From NCBI GenBank assembly GCA_005406025.1, contig BGZK01001188.1:1-64000 (forward strand): 64,000 bases of DNA, read 5' to 3'. Below, piece by piece: positions 1 through 17,811 of the stretch. A model generated the notes under the pieces. That model saw only the letters and a list, made by a program, of their open reading frames with translations, did not search any database and was not told the origin of the DNA. The position numbers were made by a program, and so were the translations under genes. Position 1 is the stretch's first letter. Every line of letters begins with the position of its first letter. Origin of the DNA: Eumeta japonica (taxonomy: Eukaryota; Arthropoda; Insecta; Lepidoptera; Psychidae).

Positions 1-1690
1 GACCTGGTTAACAAAACAAGATATTAAGTCCTTCCAAACAATAGCAAATTTATCTCATTTGACGTAGACAGTTTATTTACTAATGTTCCCTTTAGAGAAT
101 GCTTAACAATTATAAAAAGATAAGTTAGATAAACAAAACTACATCCAGGCGAGAAGGACGATATCTTAAAATTAACAGAATTGTGCATGAATCAAATTAT
201 TTCCGTTATAATAATCAATTTTATATACAAAAGAAGGTCTAGCTATGGTTCACCTTTAAGTCCATTAATGGCCGAAATTTTTATGGATGAATTGAAATTA
301 AGCACATAGTAAACAATAATAATATCCTGTATTATTTTAGATATGTGGACGATATTATTATGTGTTGGCTGGGTAATTCAATAGAATTAGATCTGTTTCA
401 AAATTATATTAATGGCATACACCCCAAAATTCAATTTAAACTAGAGGAAGAAACAAACAATTCTATAAATTTTTAGATTTGACCTTAACCAGAAAAATAA
501 TAGACATGAATTTAAAATATATAGAAACCCACATGCACAGATATTACAATACCCATTTCTTCTTGTCATCCATGGCAACACAAATTGGCGGCTTATAAAT
601 CAATGATACATCGGTTATTCACCATACCCCTCAATAATCATAATTTCCTTTAGAATTAAATACCATTTACAGTATAGCATTGGCAAACGGATATAGTAAA
701 AATGTATTGATGGACTCATTAATAAAACAAAAAGTATTATAAAGAAAAGTATCTATCCAACACAATCTAAAGATCAAAAGAAATATATAGCTAGTTTGAC
801 ATATTTGGTACAATTTCGAGAAAATTTCAAGATTATTAAAAAAACATAATATTTATACGGCCTTTAAAACAAATAATAATTTGAAAACTTTATGTAACAA
901 TAAAGATAAATTACACAATAATAAAAAATCTGGAATTTATAAATTAACTTGTGATGACTGTAAATCAATATATATAGGACAAACCGGACGTTGCTTTGAA
1001 AAAAGATATAAAGAACATATTTCGGCCTTTAAAAATAATAAATCAGACAGATCCCATTTTGCTAAACATCTATTAGAAACCGGTCATAAGCTTAATAATG
1101 ATCACAAATTCGATGTCTTGCATGTGTGTGAGAAGGGTTACGTTTGAATGTTTTGGAATCCTTCGAAATTTTAAAACATAAAGATAATAATAATGCTCAA
1201 CGACCAAATTGACGTTTATAAATCGCCATTATTGGACGCTTGCCTGTAACTACTTGGGTAATGTTGGTGATGGTTAGTCTGTGACATTTGACAAGCATGT
1301 CTATCGGTGGTGATCTGTGGCTGTCTTAATAATGTTTTCGTCGCTCTTTGACCATTGCATGACAGCGGCCTGTCTAACGAGGTTGTGTTGGTTGTTTTAA
1401 CGCTCCTTGCACCCTGGTGGATGTGACTGTCGGCAATTTCCTGAAGATGTGCCTTGTTGGCATGAAACGTACGTAGAACTAAACAATTTAATAGTTGGCG
1501 GAATTAGATAATTATAATAATAAATAACACTTGCTTAGGTGTTCGATATCTGTCAATCCTCTGGAATCAATATTCAATCATTTGGATAGAGATTCGTAGT
1601 GGAGAGGCAGATTCGAGGGTCAGCGGTGGGTTGCATGCTGCATGTTAATGCATGTTGCAGGCAAGCGTCTACTATGGATTTCCGCGAATT
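1..1690 (+). mobile_element. Penelope-like element, decayed, cut by the left window edge
   Basis: Frame-broken reverse transcriptase is readable from base 1: a FDVDSLFTNVPF block (about 60-95), a GSPLSPLMAEIFMDEL block (about 245-297) and the catalytic YVDD at about 340-356, followed by KIQFKLEEETNNSINFLDLT (about 426-485). A C-terminal GIY-YIG endonuclease follows at 881-1147. The order RT then GIY-YIG is diagnostic of Penelope-like elements. The non-coding tail (about 1,150-1,690) recurs at 50.0, 54.9 and 56.0 kb in this window. Many stops and frameshifts show that it is dead. It lies upstream of the first visible ATM exon, so probably in an ATM intron. Confidence 0.85.
881..1147 (+). pseudogene. 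GIY-YIG endonuclease domain of the Penelope-like element
   Basis: An 88-codon open stretch that is the 3' end of the element's single ORF, not a separate gene; the methionine at 881 is unlikely to be a true start because RT homology runs in from upstream in another frame. It shows GIY at residues 18-20, the CDDC cysteine pair just after, YIG at 31-33, the conserved arginine in the QTGR segment, and an HFAKHLLETGH segment. In Penelope-like elements this domain nicks target DNA. The stop after CEKGYV precedes a further homologous segment in another frame, consistent with decay. Confidence 0.8.
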
Positions 1691-2921
1691 AACACCTCAT
1701 ACAATACAATATTTAAAAAATATGTTTAATTAAATATTACAAGCGTAATTTTCGTAAATTCATAAAATATACATATTTTTTAAAGAAGTCCAGTCATGAA
1801 TATAGTCCATGCTGCGTTCTCTCTGAATTATATTTCGTAAAAGCATAAATTAAGAGTATTTTCATTTACAATATGAGCCTGGAAAAATAAACAATAAAAT
1901 ACTAAACTGGTTTTCTATTTAGTAGTTATATAGAAACTATTAAGACAATTTTTTCACACTAATGTAATTTTCAATAAATTTCCTTCATATATGTATACAA
2001 TCATGACAGTATTGGGCTTTCTATCACACTATTTTTTTCGAAACCATTTGATACAGAAAAAATTACTGGCTAAATCGTATCGTATTTTGAAAATAAAATT
2101 ATTTTGGAATTTGGAATTAGAATTGATATATTCTTTTGGAATTCCAAAAAATATTTCATAATGTTTGATGTCTAATTAAAGCTTGTGGTTAAAAACATTT
2201 AATGTCAAATTTGCATTAAGTTCATCTATTACTATCTAATATAAAATATTAGTTAAATAAAAACAAAATATTTAAACAGCTCTCATGATATTGAAAAGTG
2301 CAATTCGAAAATACATGTGATCATATAGAAATATTTTGTATAATACTCATGATCATGAGCGTGTTGCATCACAAATATCTTTTTACATCCACCACTAAAC
2401 TGCATTTCTAAAAAACAGTTATATACATGTTTATCAATTTGTAAAAAATGTCTTGTAGAGTAAAAGTTCTCATCTCACTGTCTTTATTTTTTTACATTAC
2501 TTAAATTGTGATACAGAAATTACTGAATGCTTGGGGTGATTTGTATATGCCAGATTTTTCATTTATTTTTGAGTTTTATTGTTGAATTGTATATGGTATT
2601 GATATAATCACAAAATTGTATGACTTATGGGCTGATTTCAGAAATTAATTTTAATGCATTGTATAAGGTCGGAGGAAAAGTTTTTTCGTATTTTTATACA
2701 AATTCAAGATAATTTTTCACATAAATATGCCATTTTGTTCAACAACTTGTTGCCATTTTATAGGTAGTGGCATAAACACATTGCAGTAGAAATATTGTGA
2801 ATTCTGTTCAAAAAACTGTGACAAATAGTTTTGAAGAGAGGACCTCTTTATGTTAAGCTAATGTTGATGTTGAGTTAAGTCTATCGATGCGGAGAAAAAT
2901 GTGAATATGCTTTTTTTTCAG

Positions 2922-8409
<5,488 letters not shown>

Positions 8410-9170
8410 TTTGGACACCGAGACTGAATTGACTATCATAACATACCTACATTCAAAAAGAAGGACCTAAAGAAAAAAAAAGCTTGTTTTTTATAATTTT
8501 TGCATTCAATGGAATATTAATAGAATGAAATGAAGGTATTCCGTAGTTAATAAGAAAATTGAACAAAATCCATTAAACTTTCATCATTATATAAAGCAAT
8601 TAGTTGTTATATTATTGCTTACAAAAATTACACCACCACCAACTTTTATTTTGTTGTTTGAAATCATACTGATGTACTTAACATAACATAAACAATTTTC
8701 ATTGTTTTCGATACTTTTATCTCCTTTTAGGTGTTAAGAAATAATTTCAAATCGTAAATGTTATTTGATTAATAATAGAATATATTCACATCTAAACTAT
8801 ATTCTAATATAAAAGTATTATGTTATGCTGTTTTGTGTTTTTACAATTTTTCCCAAAATTCAATCCTTATTTCGCTTACCTAATTTTCAAGAAAGGAAAA
8901 CGGGCGAAAGTGGTCTAAGGGATTACAGGTGACAAAACTTAGTTTAAAAAATAGTTAACAAATCTTTTTTAAAGTACTTATTATATTTTCATTATAAACT
9001 CAAATAAATCGATTTATCAAAAAATAATATTGACTAGCAAAATTACGAGGTAAAAATACTTTTAAAAGCATCTTAATCGAAAAATCTAAAAATTACGTAA
9101 ATGATAGTTATATCGTTGTGAAGATTAAAGTATATTGTACAAGATAAAAATATATTGTATGGCAAAGAAT
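8410..9170. other. ATM 3' flank and likely 3' UTR
   Basis: AT-rich sequence without reading frames. Candidate poly(A) hexamers are weak because the base composition makes them common; an AATAAA is at 9003-9008. The jockey-type LINE begins at its right side. Confidence 0.35.
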
Positions 9171-9791
9171 GAACCGCATGAGCATATTGCAATCCTCACG
9201 TGACGAAGGAACACGCTTTTCAGCATAGGTTTCAGCATCGACACGGGTCGAGTCGGTTTAATCTACCCGACACGAGAGCGACCCGCTAGAATGGGGGGTG
9301 TAGCCTGTTTAGACCTTACCGATCGAGGGGTACCTACGCTTAGTCAGTCATTAGTATCGTTGACTTCAATAAGACTTTCTACTGCCGCTTTAAGAGCGAC
9401 AGTGGATAGGGTTAGGGTGGCTCGTAAGAGGCGGAATTTTGATCGACGCATCTAAGCGATTCTTCGACATCGCAGACTCGCATCCCAATACGTTCTTCCA
9501 CTCGGCAAATTGTGCGCTTATTGCGCAGTGATAATTTGCTGTTCCTACCGAGCAAGGCGCCGAGACACCCTCAGTAGAATAATGCAGTTTTCCTAGCGCG
9601 CTCAATATGATCTTTGAAGTCAAGATTTCTATCGAGCGTGACTCTTATGTAATTTAATTATAATTAAATTACCATGGAATGTTCGCGTTCAGCATTCGAA
9701 GGTGGGGCGTGTCTAAGTAGATAATTTGTCGACTCCTACGTTCGCTATATTTGAACTGAAAAGCTGATTTATCCGGGTTAGCCTCGATCCT

Positions 9792-11935
9792 CTAGGTACT
9801 AAACCAACCCAGCTCATCAGTGGCTCTTTGGAGATGGAGGAGGATTGATTTTTTGTACCTTACACGAAAATACAGCGCTGTATCGTCCCCTAATAACGCA
9901 AGTTGGACGCCTGAAATCGGATGCGGTATGTCGCTAGTGTATGCGGAGTACAGGATGGGGCGAGAGGGTGGAGGAACTTGAGGAACTCCTACTCTGATTA
10001 GTCGTCTAGTGGAGTGTGTTTTCTTGTCTAAAAACAAAATAACTGTTACTGATGGAACTATGAATGATGTGAATGAGACGATCTGGTGCTTCGAGAGCGT
10101 GAAGATTGTAAATACGACCTAGGTATCCTAGCGAAGGCCTAGGCTACATCGAAAAAGACTGCTACGATTTTTTGTTTCGTTTTGAAGCCCTGCGTAATGT
10201 ATTCGACTAGAAGGAGGGCTTGTTGTGGGTACGAACGGACTGCACAGAAACTGAACTGTTCATCTATGATAAGACCTTTTTCAAGAAGATGATGACTTAA
10301 GCAAGATTTGAGAATTTTCTTGTATAGTTTTCCTATACTACTCAGGAGGCTGATTGGTCTGTAATTTGTAGGGAGGTCGCGGGGTTTTCCTGGTTTTTGG
10401 ATTTCCATTATCTCCTCTTTCCAGATGGGAGGGAAGTAGCAGTTTTTAAGGCACGCGTTAAATATAGCGACCAGAAGGCTCACTAATGGCAAGGAAAAGC
10501 ATGTTAATGCTTTGTTATTGAAACTGTCAAGGCTCGGTACCTTTCTGATTTTAAGGTTTTTGACGACCTTTGTAACCCGCTGAGAGAGACGGGAGGCAGA
10601 TCGTCTTTGGGGTCGAGGGAGGCTTTGTGCCGGACCTCTTTCTCGATACGGTATATGTGTGAAATGCCATGCGGAGGGGAAGCGTGAGAGGATTGGGATT
10701 ATATACTATATGCAATGCATTCCGCTATCTTCGCGTCATTGCTGGCATTGGTACTATCCGGCCTTTTAAGGCTGGTACTGTAGTATACGCTTCTGATTTG
10801 AGTCCTTTGGTTACTTATCAAAACGCTTTGTACGTGCGCGTGATTTCCTCCATGAGATCGTCCCGGCTCTCATTTCACATCCTCTGAATACAAACCCTTA
10901 CTCGACGTTGGAAGGCTCGCGCTCTGTATTTATATTCTACAGTAATATATGCGCCCGTACCGTGCAAAGGTGCGTTTTTTGCTCTTATTAATTCGTGAAC
11001 ATCAGCGGGAAATTTCCAGTGGTCCGAAGACGCCGGTACCTCCCGCAAGTTGTTCACGATCACTGTCCTGATGTGGTTAGTAAGTGCACCTATGGCTCAG
11101 TCGATTTCGTCAATTGTTTTGTTGCCAACAGGAATACTATTATTTAGGGAGGGAGAGTCGATTTTTTCAAGCGCGGTAGATACTCTGTTGCAGTTTGTGA
11201 TTTTTATGGTTGCATTAGAACTGCCGCCGGTGGGAGGACCCATCCTCAATAAGATCGGAAGGTGGTCTGAGACGAGACAGTGAAGTGTTTCTATACGGCT
11301 CATACTAAGCGCGACGCCTTTTACTAAGGCGATGTTTAGCACGGAAGGTCTGTTTGTGGGGATGTTGGGAAAGTGTGTCGGTGTGGGGTGCGCGATAATT
11401 TCGAATTCATAGTGTAGTTCGTTTTCGAGTCATACGAGTTCGTTTCCGTTGTAGTTAGCTAGTTAGCTACGGGACATCCCCGCCTGGAGTTTTTATAATT
11501 GAAATTATCGAAGAGAATGACGGTATCCTCTGGACCAAGGAGCACTACGAAGTCGCACCTATTTGGTGGCTAGAAGGTAGACGGATACTATGACGATTGT
11601 ACCGTAACCTGTCACAGCGAGTCTACATTCTGTGGCCTTCGTATTAATAAGGGGTAGAATATCTATCGGGTAACCGTGCTTGTCATACATCCCATTCCTA
11701 GCTACGTTCTGTCCGTTCGTAATTGTACGCAGCCTGCAATTTTGCAAGCTCTAGGCCTGTGTAGCTTTAGGAAGGTTTCCTGAATTAATAGTATGTCAAT
11801 TCCGTACTCCGAAATACATTTCTTGGATTCGGGAATATTTTTATTTGACCCGTTAGCGTTAAATAAGAAAAGGGAGATGTTTTGTGGTTTATGGTGTTTA
11901 ACTATGGGGAGAGACGGGCATCCTGTTGTACTCAT
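9792..11935 (-). pseudogene. Jockey-type ORF2: endonuclease plus reverse transcriptase, broken
   Basis: Endonuclease start is readable at 11,935-11,702 (SLFLFNANGSNKN..., then GIDILLIQETFLK), and its catalytic SDHLPILLRMGPP segment is at about 11,280-11,240 within 11,342-11,097. RT blocks are at 10,492-10,139 (NYRPISLLSSIGKLYKKILK and the VAVFFDVA block) and 10,037-9,792 (GVPQVPPPSRPILYSAYTSDIP then LALLGDDTALYFR, where the catalytic box is GDD instead of the usual ADD). The pieces sit in several frames, so the protein cannot be made. The RT makes cDNA by target-primed reverse transcription in this family. Confidence 0.85.
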
Positions 11936-11971
11936 TATATCAATTCTAGGAATACCATCAGATGGTGGTAT

Positions 11972-12890
11972 TTAATTAGAACCGTCAGCTTGTCCTCGCC
12001 GTTCCAGCATGCGTGGAAATTGCGGGTGAACTCCGATATCTCCGACCTCCGTACCATTCAGTGGACGAACATCACGATTAGATGTATTCTTAGAAGGACG
12101 TTGCTGCTGAGTTTGTGGCCTGGAGGGCGGGAGACCCCGGCGGGTGGCCTCCTTTGGCGGCTGTGGGGCGGCTCTTGGGGGTTGATTCCTAAGCCATGGG
12201 TTGGTGGCAGGTGCGGGCGTGGGATGGAAATCGCCGCCTACATATTTCGCTGTGTTCTTCCCGCATAGGGCTAGGAAGTTTCTACTGAATGATTGGGGAG
12301 CGTGGTACCCGATTTCTCTCAGTACTGTGGATGGCTGCTTTAAGTTTGGTTTTGGGGGCTTTCGGGCATTAGCTGTAATTGGCTGGATGGTCCGAGTGTA
12401 TAAGCAAGCCAACTTGTCTTCCAAGTCCTTGGTATGCGTGCATTCTTTAGTCCGATCCGGGACTAAACATTTGACGCAGCGTGGCTATGCATGACAGTTA
12501 CGGGCTGCGTACTTGTAACGCTGGCATCGATGGCACTGGCCTAAGCCTCCTTTTTTTGTGGGGCCTCTATCTGGATAATTTGTAGGCCGTATACTTTGTT
12601 GAGTGCTCGGAATACGTTTTTACCTTTTCAAATTTTGATAAAACTAATAGGACTGGTCCTCTTGCTGTACCGTCTTTGATGTGTAAGCGCAAGTGTACCG
12701 TGTGGACCGGGTACTCCTGATTAATGAGGTCCATCATAATTTCGTCTGTTTCGATGTTTGCCGATAATCCACGGATTACCGCTTTTAATTTTCTGTCCTC
12801 TTCCAGAGCTTCTATATAAAATTGGACTTTGTTTTATATGCTTAGTTTCCTTAAACCCTTAGTGTCGGAGGTGGTGATTTTAATTCTGTC
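11972..12890 (-). pseudogene. Jockey-type ORF1 (gag-like nucleic-acid-binding protein), broken
   Basis: From 12,840 downward the minus strand reads an RNA-recognition-like segment (EEDRKLKAVIRGLSANIETD, then VHTVHLRLHIKDGTARGPVL), followed at about 12,550-12,420 by zinc knuckles (GQCHRCQRYKYAARNCHA, an in-frame stop, then RCVKCLVPDRTKECTHTKD), and a proline-rich tail to 11,972. ORF1 proteins of this family bind the element RNA. At least one stop interrupts the knuckles. Confidence 0.8.
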
Positions 12891-13000
12891 GTCCCATTTC
12901 AATTTAGTTCAGTTTAGACAATGGTATCCATGAGAATACCATAAAAGTCTTAAATTTGCATTAAGGATGTGCGCGACAAATGGACGAATAACTCAATATC

Positions 13001-13550
13001 ACGCTAACCAATTTCAATGATTCTTTTGTATTGTAAAAGATGTACTACTTCAAGGGTAGTTTGATCAGAGTTTGGTTAGGTTCTGATTATAGGATCCATG
13101 ACAAAGTAACGGAACTCTTCAATTGTTAGAAGCAAATTAACGATATTCGGCGGAATCTTTTATGGGTTATCTGCATATTTGAGTCACCTACCGTAACGCC
13201 GTTATGGTCAAGTAATTGTTGTAGTCGAATATGATAATCAATGGTACTCCTTAACGGCTTACAGTAACGGTGCGATTTATGAGCAGCACGTTTAGTAGGT
13301 CTACACATATTCAAATAAATTAGTGTACTTCAGATTCACCAAAAATCAAAAAATAAACAAAAGTTTTAACAAAAAAGAAACCTACTTTTAAAAAAACTAT
13401 TCCAAAATAAATTAATATGCACTATGTAGGTACGATCTATGTGTTTACCACGCAAGAAGGTAGGTAGGTACTTCAAACCACTTCAAATTTAACTCAACAC
13501 ATATCTATGAATAACAATGATCAAAATTTTTTTTAGACATCTAAGTAAAA
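13001..13550. other. Intergenic, no gene seen
   Basis: Presumed flank of the LINE 5' end. Short minus-strand open stretch at 13,314-13,126 lacks recognisable features. Confidence 0.4.
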
Positions 13551-13754
13551 TGAAATGAAAAACATTAGACTACTTAAAAGTCAATCAAATTATTACGATA
13601 ATATAATGTAGTTACAATTATTGTTATTTTTGGAGTCGGTGTCTATTACTAGGTATATGATAATGTGTCCTTGGCTGACACCGATTCTAAAATTTACATT
13701 ATGTTACCGTAATAATTTGATTGACTTTTAAGTAATCTAATATTTTTCATGTCA
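13551..13754. mobile_element. Foldback MITE of about 204 bp
   Basis: Long imperfect inverted repeat. The left arm begins TGAAATGAAAAACATTAGAC, the right arm ends with its near complement, and both share the segment TTAAAAGTCAATCAAATTAT. Nearer the centre GGAGTCGGTGTC pairs with GACACCGATTC, so nearly the whole element can fold into one hairpin. No coding capacity. No clear target-site duplication. Confidence 0.75.
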
Positions 13755-15000
13755 TTATTATTCGACATTAAAGAGGAAATAATAATAATCCAAACGTCAC
13801 ACAAAGGCATTCATAAAAACAACGCTATAAATTTGTCATGGCTAAATTAAGACGAAAATTAGTATTAGAAAAATTAGATTCCGATGATAATGTTGAAACT
13901 AACGTGTCACATTAATAACAATAACAAATGATCACAAAAATGGTCTGTTTTGCAGTTGAGTGGTGAGAAAACTTACGAAAGTGTGAAAAATATCTGAAAA
14001 ACATAATGGCCACTGAAAAGTTATTTTTCCGTAAAATAATTAATTTCAAAAATATAGGTAAATTTGTCTGTACATTTTTAAATGTTTTAAAATGTGTCAT
14101 AAAAGACAGACTATTATAAGCAATTTAAAACAGTTAAAAAATTAATAGGTATATTAAAAATTTTATTCTGGAACAATTTATTAATACTGACGTCTTTGAC
14201 TATTAAAGTATGTACAAATTCATTAGAAGAACCTTTAATCAACAGCCACCGTGTATATGTTATTAGGACATTAATTGAAAAGTTTATAAATTTTAGACTG
14301 CATTACATAGAAAAAATACTATCTTTGAAAATCTCTAAAGACAAACTTTTAATAAATTAATGCTTCTTGAAGATTAATAGTTTACTGCTGATAAATGTCA
14401 ATAAATACATTTAGTAAGACTACTATTCTATTTTTTAATTTTGTACCTCTTAGCTATTCCAATAGTCATACAATATATTATATCATACTAAATATAACTT
14501 TAAAGTTAAGGGTAATTTTTATCGAAACACAAAACTTCACACCGCTGCCCTTTTCTCGCTTCGTGCAAGTGAGGCGCCCACTGCGGTTTCGTACCAACTA
14601 ATCGGCGTGTCGTGAATATAGAAACCAGAGTGCCCGTCCTAAAGTGCACGTGTTCAATATAGAGCCATTTTTCAAATATCTTTTAATACGTAGGGATTTA
14701 CTATCTTCATCGATGGTTATGATAAAGAAGGCTCAAAAAAATTTGGAAAAATTAAAAATTTATATAAATCGTCATGACCATCATCAAACATCATGATGAA
14801 AGAATTTATTAATTATATAGAATGTTCGTTTTATAAATTACTTTATTATACAATGGAGGAAACCGTAATCGGAACCGGGAGGAAAAAATGAAAGAGTGGG
14901 GGAAAAAGTCACCATTTCTCTACGATGACTCTATGGTTGTTTAAAAACACACGATCTTAGTTTTATAAATTCGAAGTTTTTTCATATAAAATTTATAATG
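13755..15000. other. Intergenic, AT-rich
   Basis: No reading frame with recognisable content. A slightly GC-richer patch at 14,530-14,660 is unassigned. Confidence 0.4.
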
Positions 15001-15002
15001 GG

Positions 15003-15557
15003 CTAACGAGCATGCGGGCCGTCGGAATGTAGATGGTCACCGCCATTCTTGGACATCCGCAATGTCGCCGCCCACGAGCACCTCAGAGGAATCACTTGTA
15101 CGTTGCCGGTCTGTTGAATTGGAATCTCTTTTTTCTTGAAGGCTTCCTTGTCAAACTTCGTTGGGAATACCACTGATGGTAAATTATACCAGAGCCCAAC
15201 CGTACGTTGAAGAAAATTGCGCATAAAACGTACGGTAGAACGCCATCCATCAAAATGATGTCGAAGGTATTGACGGAACGATGACGGAAATAAGCGGCAA
15301 GGATAAGGTTCAATAACTCTTCAGAGCACTCTCCATAGTATACGCGATAGTGCATGTGCAGAGGTGCTGTACATTAGATGCGGTCTAAAAGCAAAATTTG
15401 ATATTGGGATGCCCCAGTTCGAAGGTGATAACAGTACTCTAAATGAGGTTGGACCTGTGCCTTGTAAAATAAGTGTCTTATATAAATTATATTTCATGTT
15501 AAAATCGGGCTTGCTTAAGGCAATGAAAAGCTTTTCGGCATGAATGGTTTTTCTCAC
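15003..15557 (-). mobile_element. CR1-like LINE, 3' end of the RT ORF, decayed
   Basis: On the minus strand, from 15,557 to 15,003 in more than one frame: a VRPHLEY-like stretch with GIPISNFAFRP, then FRHRSVNTFDIILMDG, then RNFLQRTVGLWYNLPSVVFP and FDKEAFKKK. The RTxxLWNxLPSxVFP signature marks the C-terminus of LINEs very common in Lepidoptera. The 3' tail (CSWAATLRMSKNGGDH) follows. 5'-truncated, as is usual for LINEs. Confidence 0.75.
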
Positions 15558-16131
15558 AATTATGCAAATAAGAATAATATTGCAAATTTTAAACTCATAT
15601 TTTAATGTCTTCTTCTCTACTTCAGGCTCTCCAAGTAACAGTACGTTCCCAAAACTACTTCATTTATTAAATTATTTTTTTCTAGCTTATAAAAACACAA
15701 TGATGATAATATGATTTTAAACAATAATATATTATTTTCAATGAGTAATTCGTCACGTTTCATTATAATTCCACGTGGCAGTTATGGTTGCTAATTTTAG
15801 GTTTAACAAAAAAAAAAAAATGAATTGAGACTTTTGGTTGTGTAGTTTATCTAAAAACTTCGTATACGATTTGCACGTAATAATTCATTATATCTCAACT
15901 ATCACAGCATTATCTGTAAATATTTATATTTTGTAGTAACACATATCAGTTTAACATGCTAATAACCAAGTCTAAAATTCAACCTCTGCACTAAACTATG
16001 AATGACAACTACGGACATCTATGATAAAAAAAGATGCCATTGAAGAAATGATTTTATGACATATTCATATATATTTTATTTTGATACAGTAATAATTCTA
16101 ATTCTACAATTAAAAATAATTTTGACTACCA
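15558..16131. other. Upstream region of the pyruvate-kinase-like gene
   Basis: AT-rich, with an A12-type run at 15,809-15,821. No convincing TATA/Inr pair. A spliced 5' UTR cannot be excluded. Confidence 0.35.
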
Positions 16132-17811
16132 ATGTCTTTACCGTGGCATATTCCTCTAGAAGGGCTTTCGAAATCGAAAGGGAAAGGAGATGGCGTTCAA
16201 CCTACTGCTTTGAAACACTACTCCAATCTCTGTGTTCATGATAATCCTTGCGAAGAACTCCAAATGGGTCTTATGTGCGATATCGGTATGCATAACAAGG
16301 AACCTGTCATGATACAACGCTTAATCGCAGCCGGTATGACGATAGCGCGTCTCGCCATTCGCGACCTAGAACCGGAAGTTTGTTCGCAACTGGTACAAAG
16401 CGTTAGGGAAGCTGTGTACAGCTACAGTGTCGATCTAAAATTCATATATCCCTTGGCTGTCGTAGTGGACATTCAAAATCCTCAAATTGTTACTGGAGAA
16501 CTTAAAGGTGGTCCGGATGCAACAGTCGAACTTTTGGAAAATGAAATTATACGTCTGACAACTGGCACCGGTTGGAGCCGATGTGGAACTGCAGAACGTC
16601 TCTATGTCGGCTGGGAAAATTTAACGAAGCTACATCAAGGGGATTTGATTTTTATAGATAGTTTAACTCCGGGCATCGTTACCCTCGTTGTTTCCGAAGT
16701 TGGTGAAATTTCTGTAGAATGTGTCGTTAGTACCGGCGGCACGATCGGTTCAAAAATGACAGTTCGACTATCTCAAGTTCCTCTTGAAGTTGACAGCGTA
16801 CCGTCAAGCGCATGTAGCGATGGGCTACAACAATCTCTTCAGCATATCGAAGGTCAGATAGCTTGGGCGGTGGGCAGCGACGTTGACGCACTGCTAATAG
16901 CGAACGTGCAGACAGCTCAGGATATCCGCCACGTTCGCAGCATATTGACTTCCAAAGGAAAAGAAAATGTCCTCACTTTGGCTAGCATAGATACTGTACT
17001 CGGAATCGACAATATTCAAGATATTATCGACGAAGCCAATGGCATTTATCTCGACCGTACTTTACTAAGTACAGATTTACCAGTCGAGAAAGTTTTTATT
17101 GCCCAAAAACTAATCATGGCTAAATGTATGGAAAAGGGAAAACCATGTATTTGTAAAGCAGTGATAAATGAACAAGTCCCAACTTTGTGCATGACAGATA
17201 TCGCTAATCTCGTACTGGACGGAGCCGACGTGTTGTCCTTTGAATTTTATTTTGATTCATCCGTAAAAAAGTTAGCGCCCTCCTATGAACCTTTGCGTAT
17301 GGCTGAACAATGTTTGATTGCTGCTGGAATAGTTTGCAGGCAAGCGGAACGTATACTTTGGCAACCTCAAATGTATGGAAACTTGGAACTGACGCAAACT
17401 CCCCTTGAGGAGCCGACGAAAGCGATTTGTATAAGTGCGGTGGAGCTGGCTATGCGTTCAAGAGCTTCAGTTATAATATGCCTAACCAATTCCGGTCGAA
17501 CAGCCAAACTATTGGCTCAAGTACGCCCTACGCGGCCTGTGGTTGCCGTGACCAGACTCTGTCATACAGCGCGCCAATTGCGGTTCTGGCGAGGAGTGCG
17601 TTCACTGCATTATTTTGATGAGCCGTCTAAAGATTGGAGCAAAGAAATCGATTGTCGGATACAGAGCGCTGTCGACTATTGTAAAATAAAACGTATCCTT
17701 CGAACTGGTGATGCATACATTGTACTAAATGGCTCCAGACGTGGAGTAGGTTATTGTGATTCAGTAAGACTTTTATATGCTAGTTCACTTGACGTTGTTC
17801 CTGTCACCTAA
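16132..17811 (+). CDS. Pyruvate-kinase family protein lacking the catalytic residues (probable pseudoenzyme)
   Basis: Intact single-exon ORF of 559 residues. The start at 16,132 is the first ATG after an in-frame TGA nine bases upstream. The pyruvate kinase fold is followed throughout: GLMCDIGMHNKEPVMIQRLIAAGM (45-69), VVVDIQNPQIVTGEL (110-124, aligned to DTKGPEIRTG), the B-domain (about 125-220), PVEKVFIAQKLIMAKCMEKGKPCI (317-340), and the C-domain with LTNSGRTAKLLAQVRPTRPVVAVTR (451-475). Active-site signatures are gone: the Asn of the NFSHG segment (here LAIRDL), the ARGDLG metal/phosphate loop (here LDRTLLSTDL), the KIEN lysine-glutamate pair (here ASID) and the TQMLESM threonine (here AVINEQV). 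The allosteric C-domain is best kept. Insects have divergent, often testis-expressed pyruvate kinase paralogues; that expression pattern is only inferred here. Codon use is balanced and the frame is intact, which argues that it is under constraint. Confidence 0.9.
   Translation: MSLPWHIPLEGLSKSKGKGDGVQPTALKHYSNLCVHDNPCEELQMGLMCDIGMHNKEPVMIQRLIAAGMTIARLAIRDLEPEVCSQLVQSVREAVYSYSVDLKFIYPLAVVVDIQNPQIVTGELKGGPDATVELLENEIIRLTTGTGWSRCGTAERLYVGWENLTKLHQGDLIFIDSLTPGIVTLVVSEVGEISVECVVSTGGTIGSKMTVRLSQVPLEVDSVPSSACSDGLQQSLQHIEGQIAWAVGSDVDALLIANVQTAQDIRHVRSILTSKGKENVLTLASIDTVLGIDNIQDIIDEANGIYLDRTLLSTDLPVEKVFIAQKLIMAKCMEKGKPCICKAVINEQVPTLCMTDIANLVLDGADVLSFEFYFDSSVKKLAPSYEPLRMAEQCLIAAGIVCRQAERILWQPQMYGNLELTQTPLEEPTKAICISAVELAMRSRASVIICLTNSGRTAKLLAQVRPTRPVVAVTRLCHTARQLRFWRGVRSLHYFDEPSKDWSKEIDCRIQSAVDYCKIKRILRTGDAYIVLNGSRRGVGYCDSVRLLYASSLDVVPVT

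Larger units (their letters stand above)
9170..13000 (-). mobile_element. Jockey-type non-LTR retrotransposon, nearly full length but decayed
   Basis: Read on the minus strand the order is gag-like ORF1 (about 12,900-11,970), endonuclease (about 11,935-11,097) and reverse transcriptase (about 10,560-9,790), then a C-terminal region down to about 9,390 and a 3' tail to about 9,170. This is the standard Jockey layout. Stops and frameshifts break every ORF. The composition is clearly GC-richer than the surroundings. Both ends are estimates; no target-site duplication was found. Confidence 0.85.

Noticed and set aside
2343..2362. Short palindrome CTCATGATCATGAG
   Set aside because: Length is within chance expectation for AT-rich DNA of this size.
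11050..12494. Plus-strand open stretches of 60-128 codons within the LINE
   Set aside because: They are antisense shadows of the Jockey-type ORFs on the minus strand.
16056..16241. Open stretch overlapping the start of the pyruvate-kinase-like gene in another frame
   Set aside because: Lacks any domain and overlaps the better supported frame.
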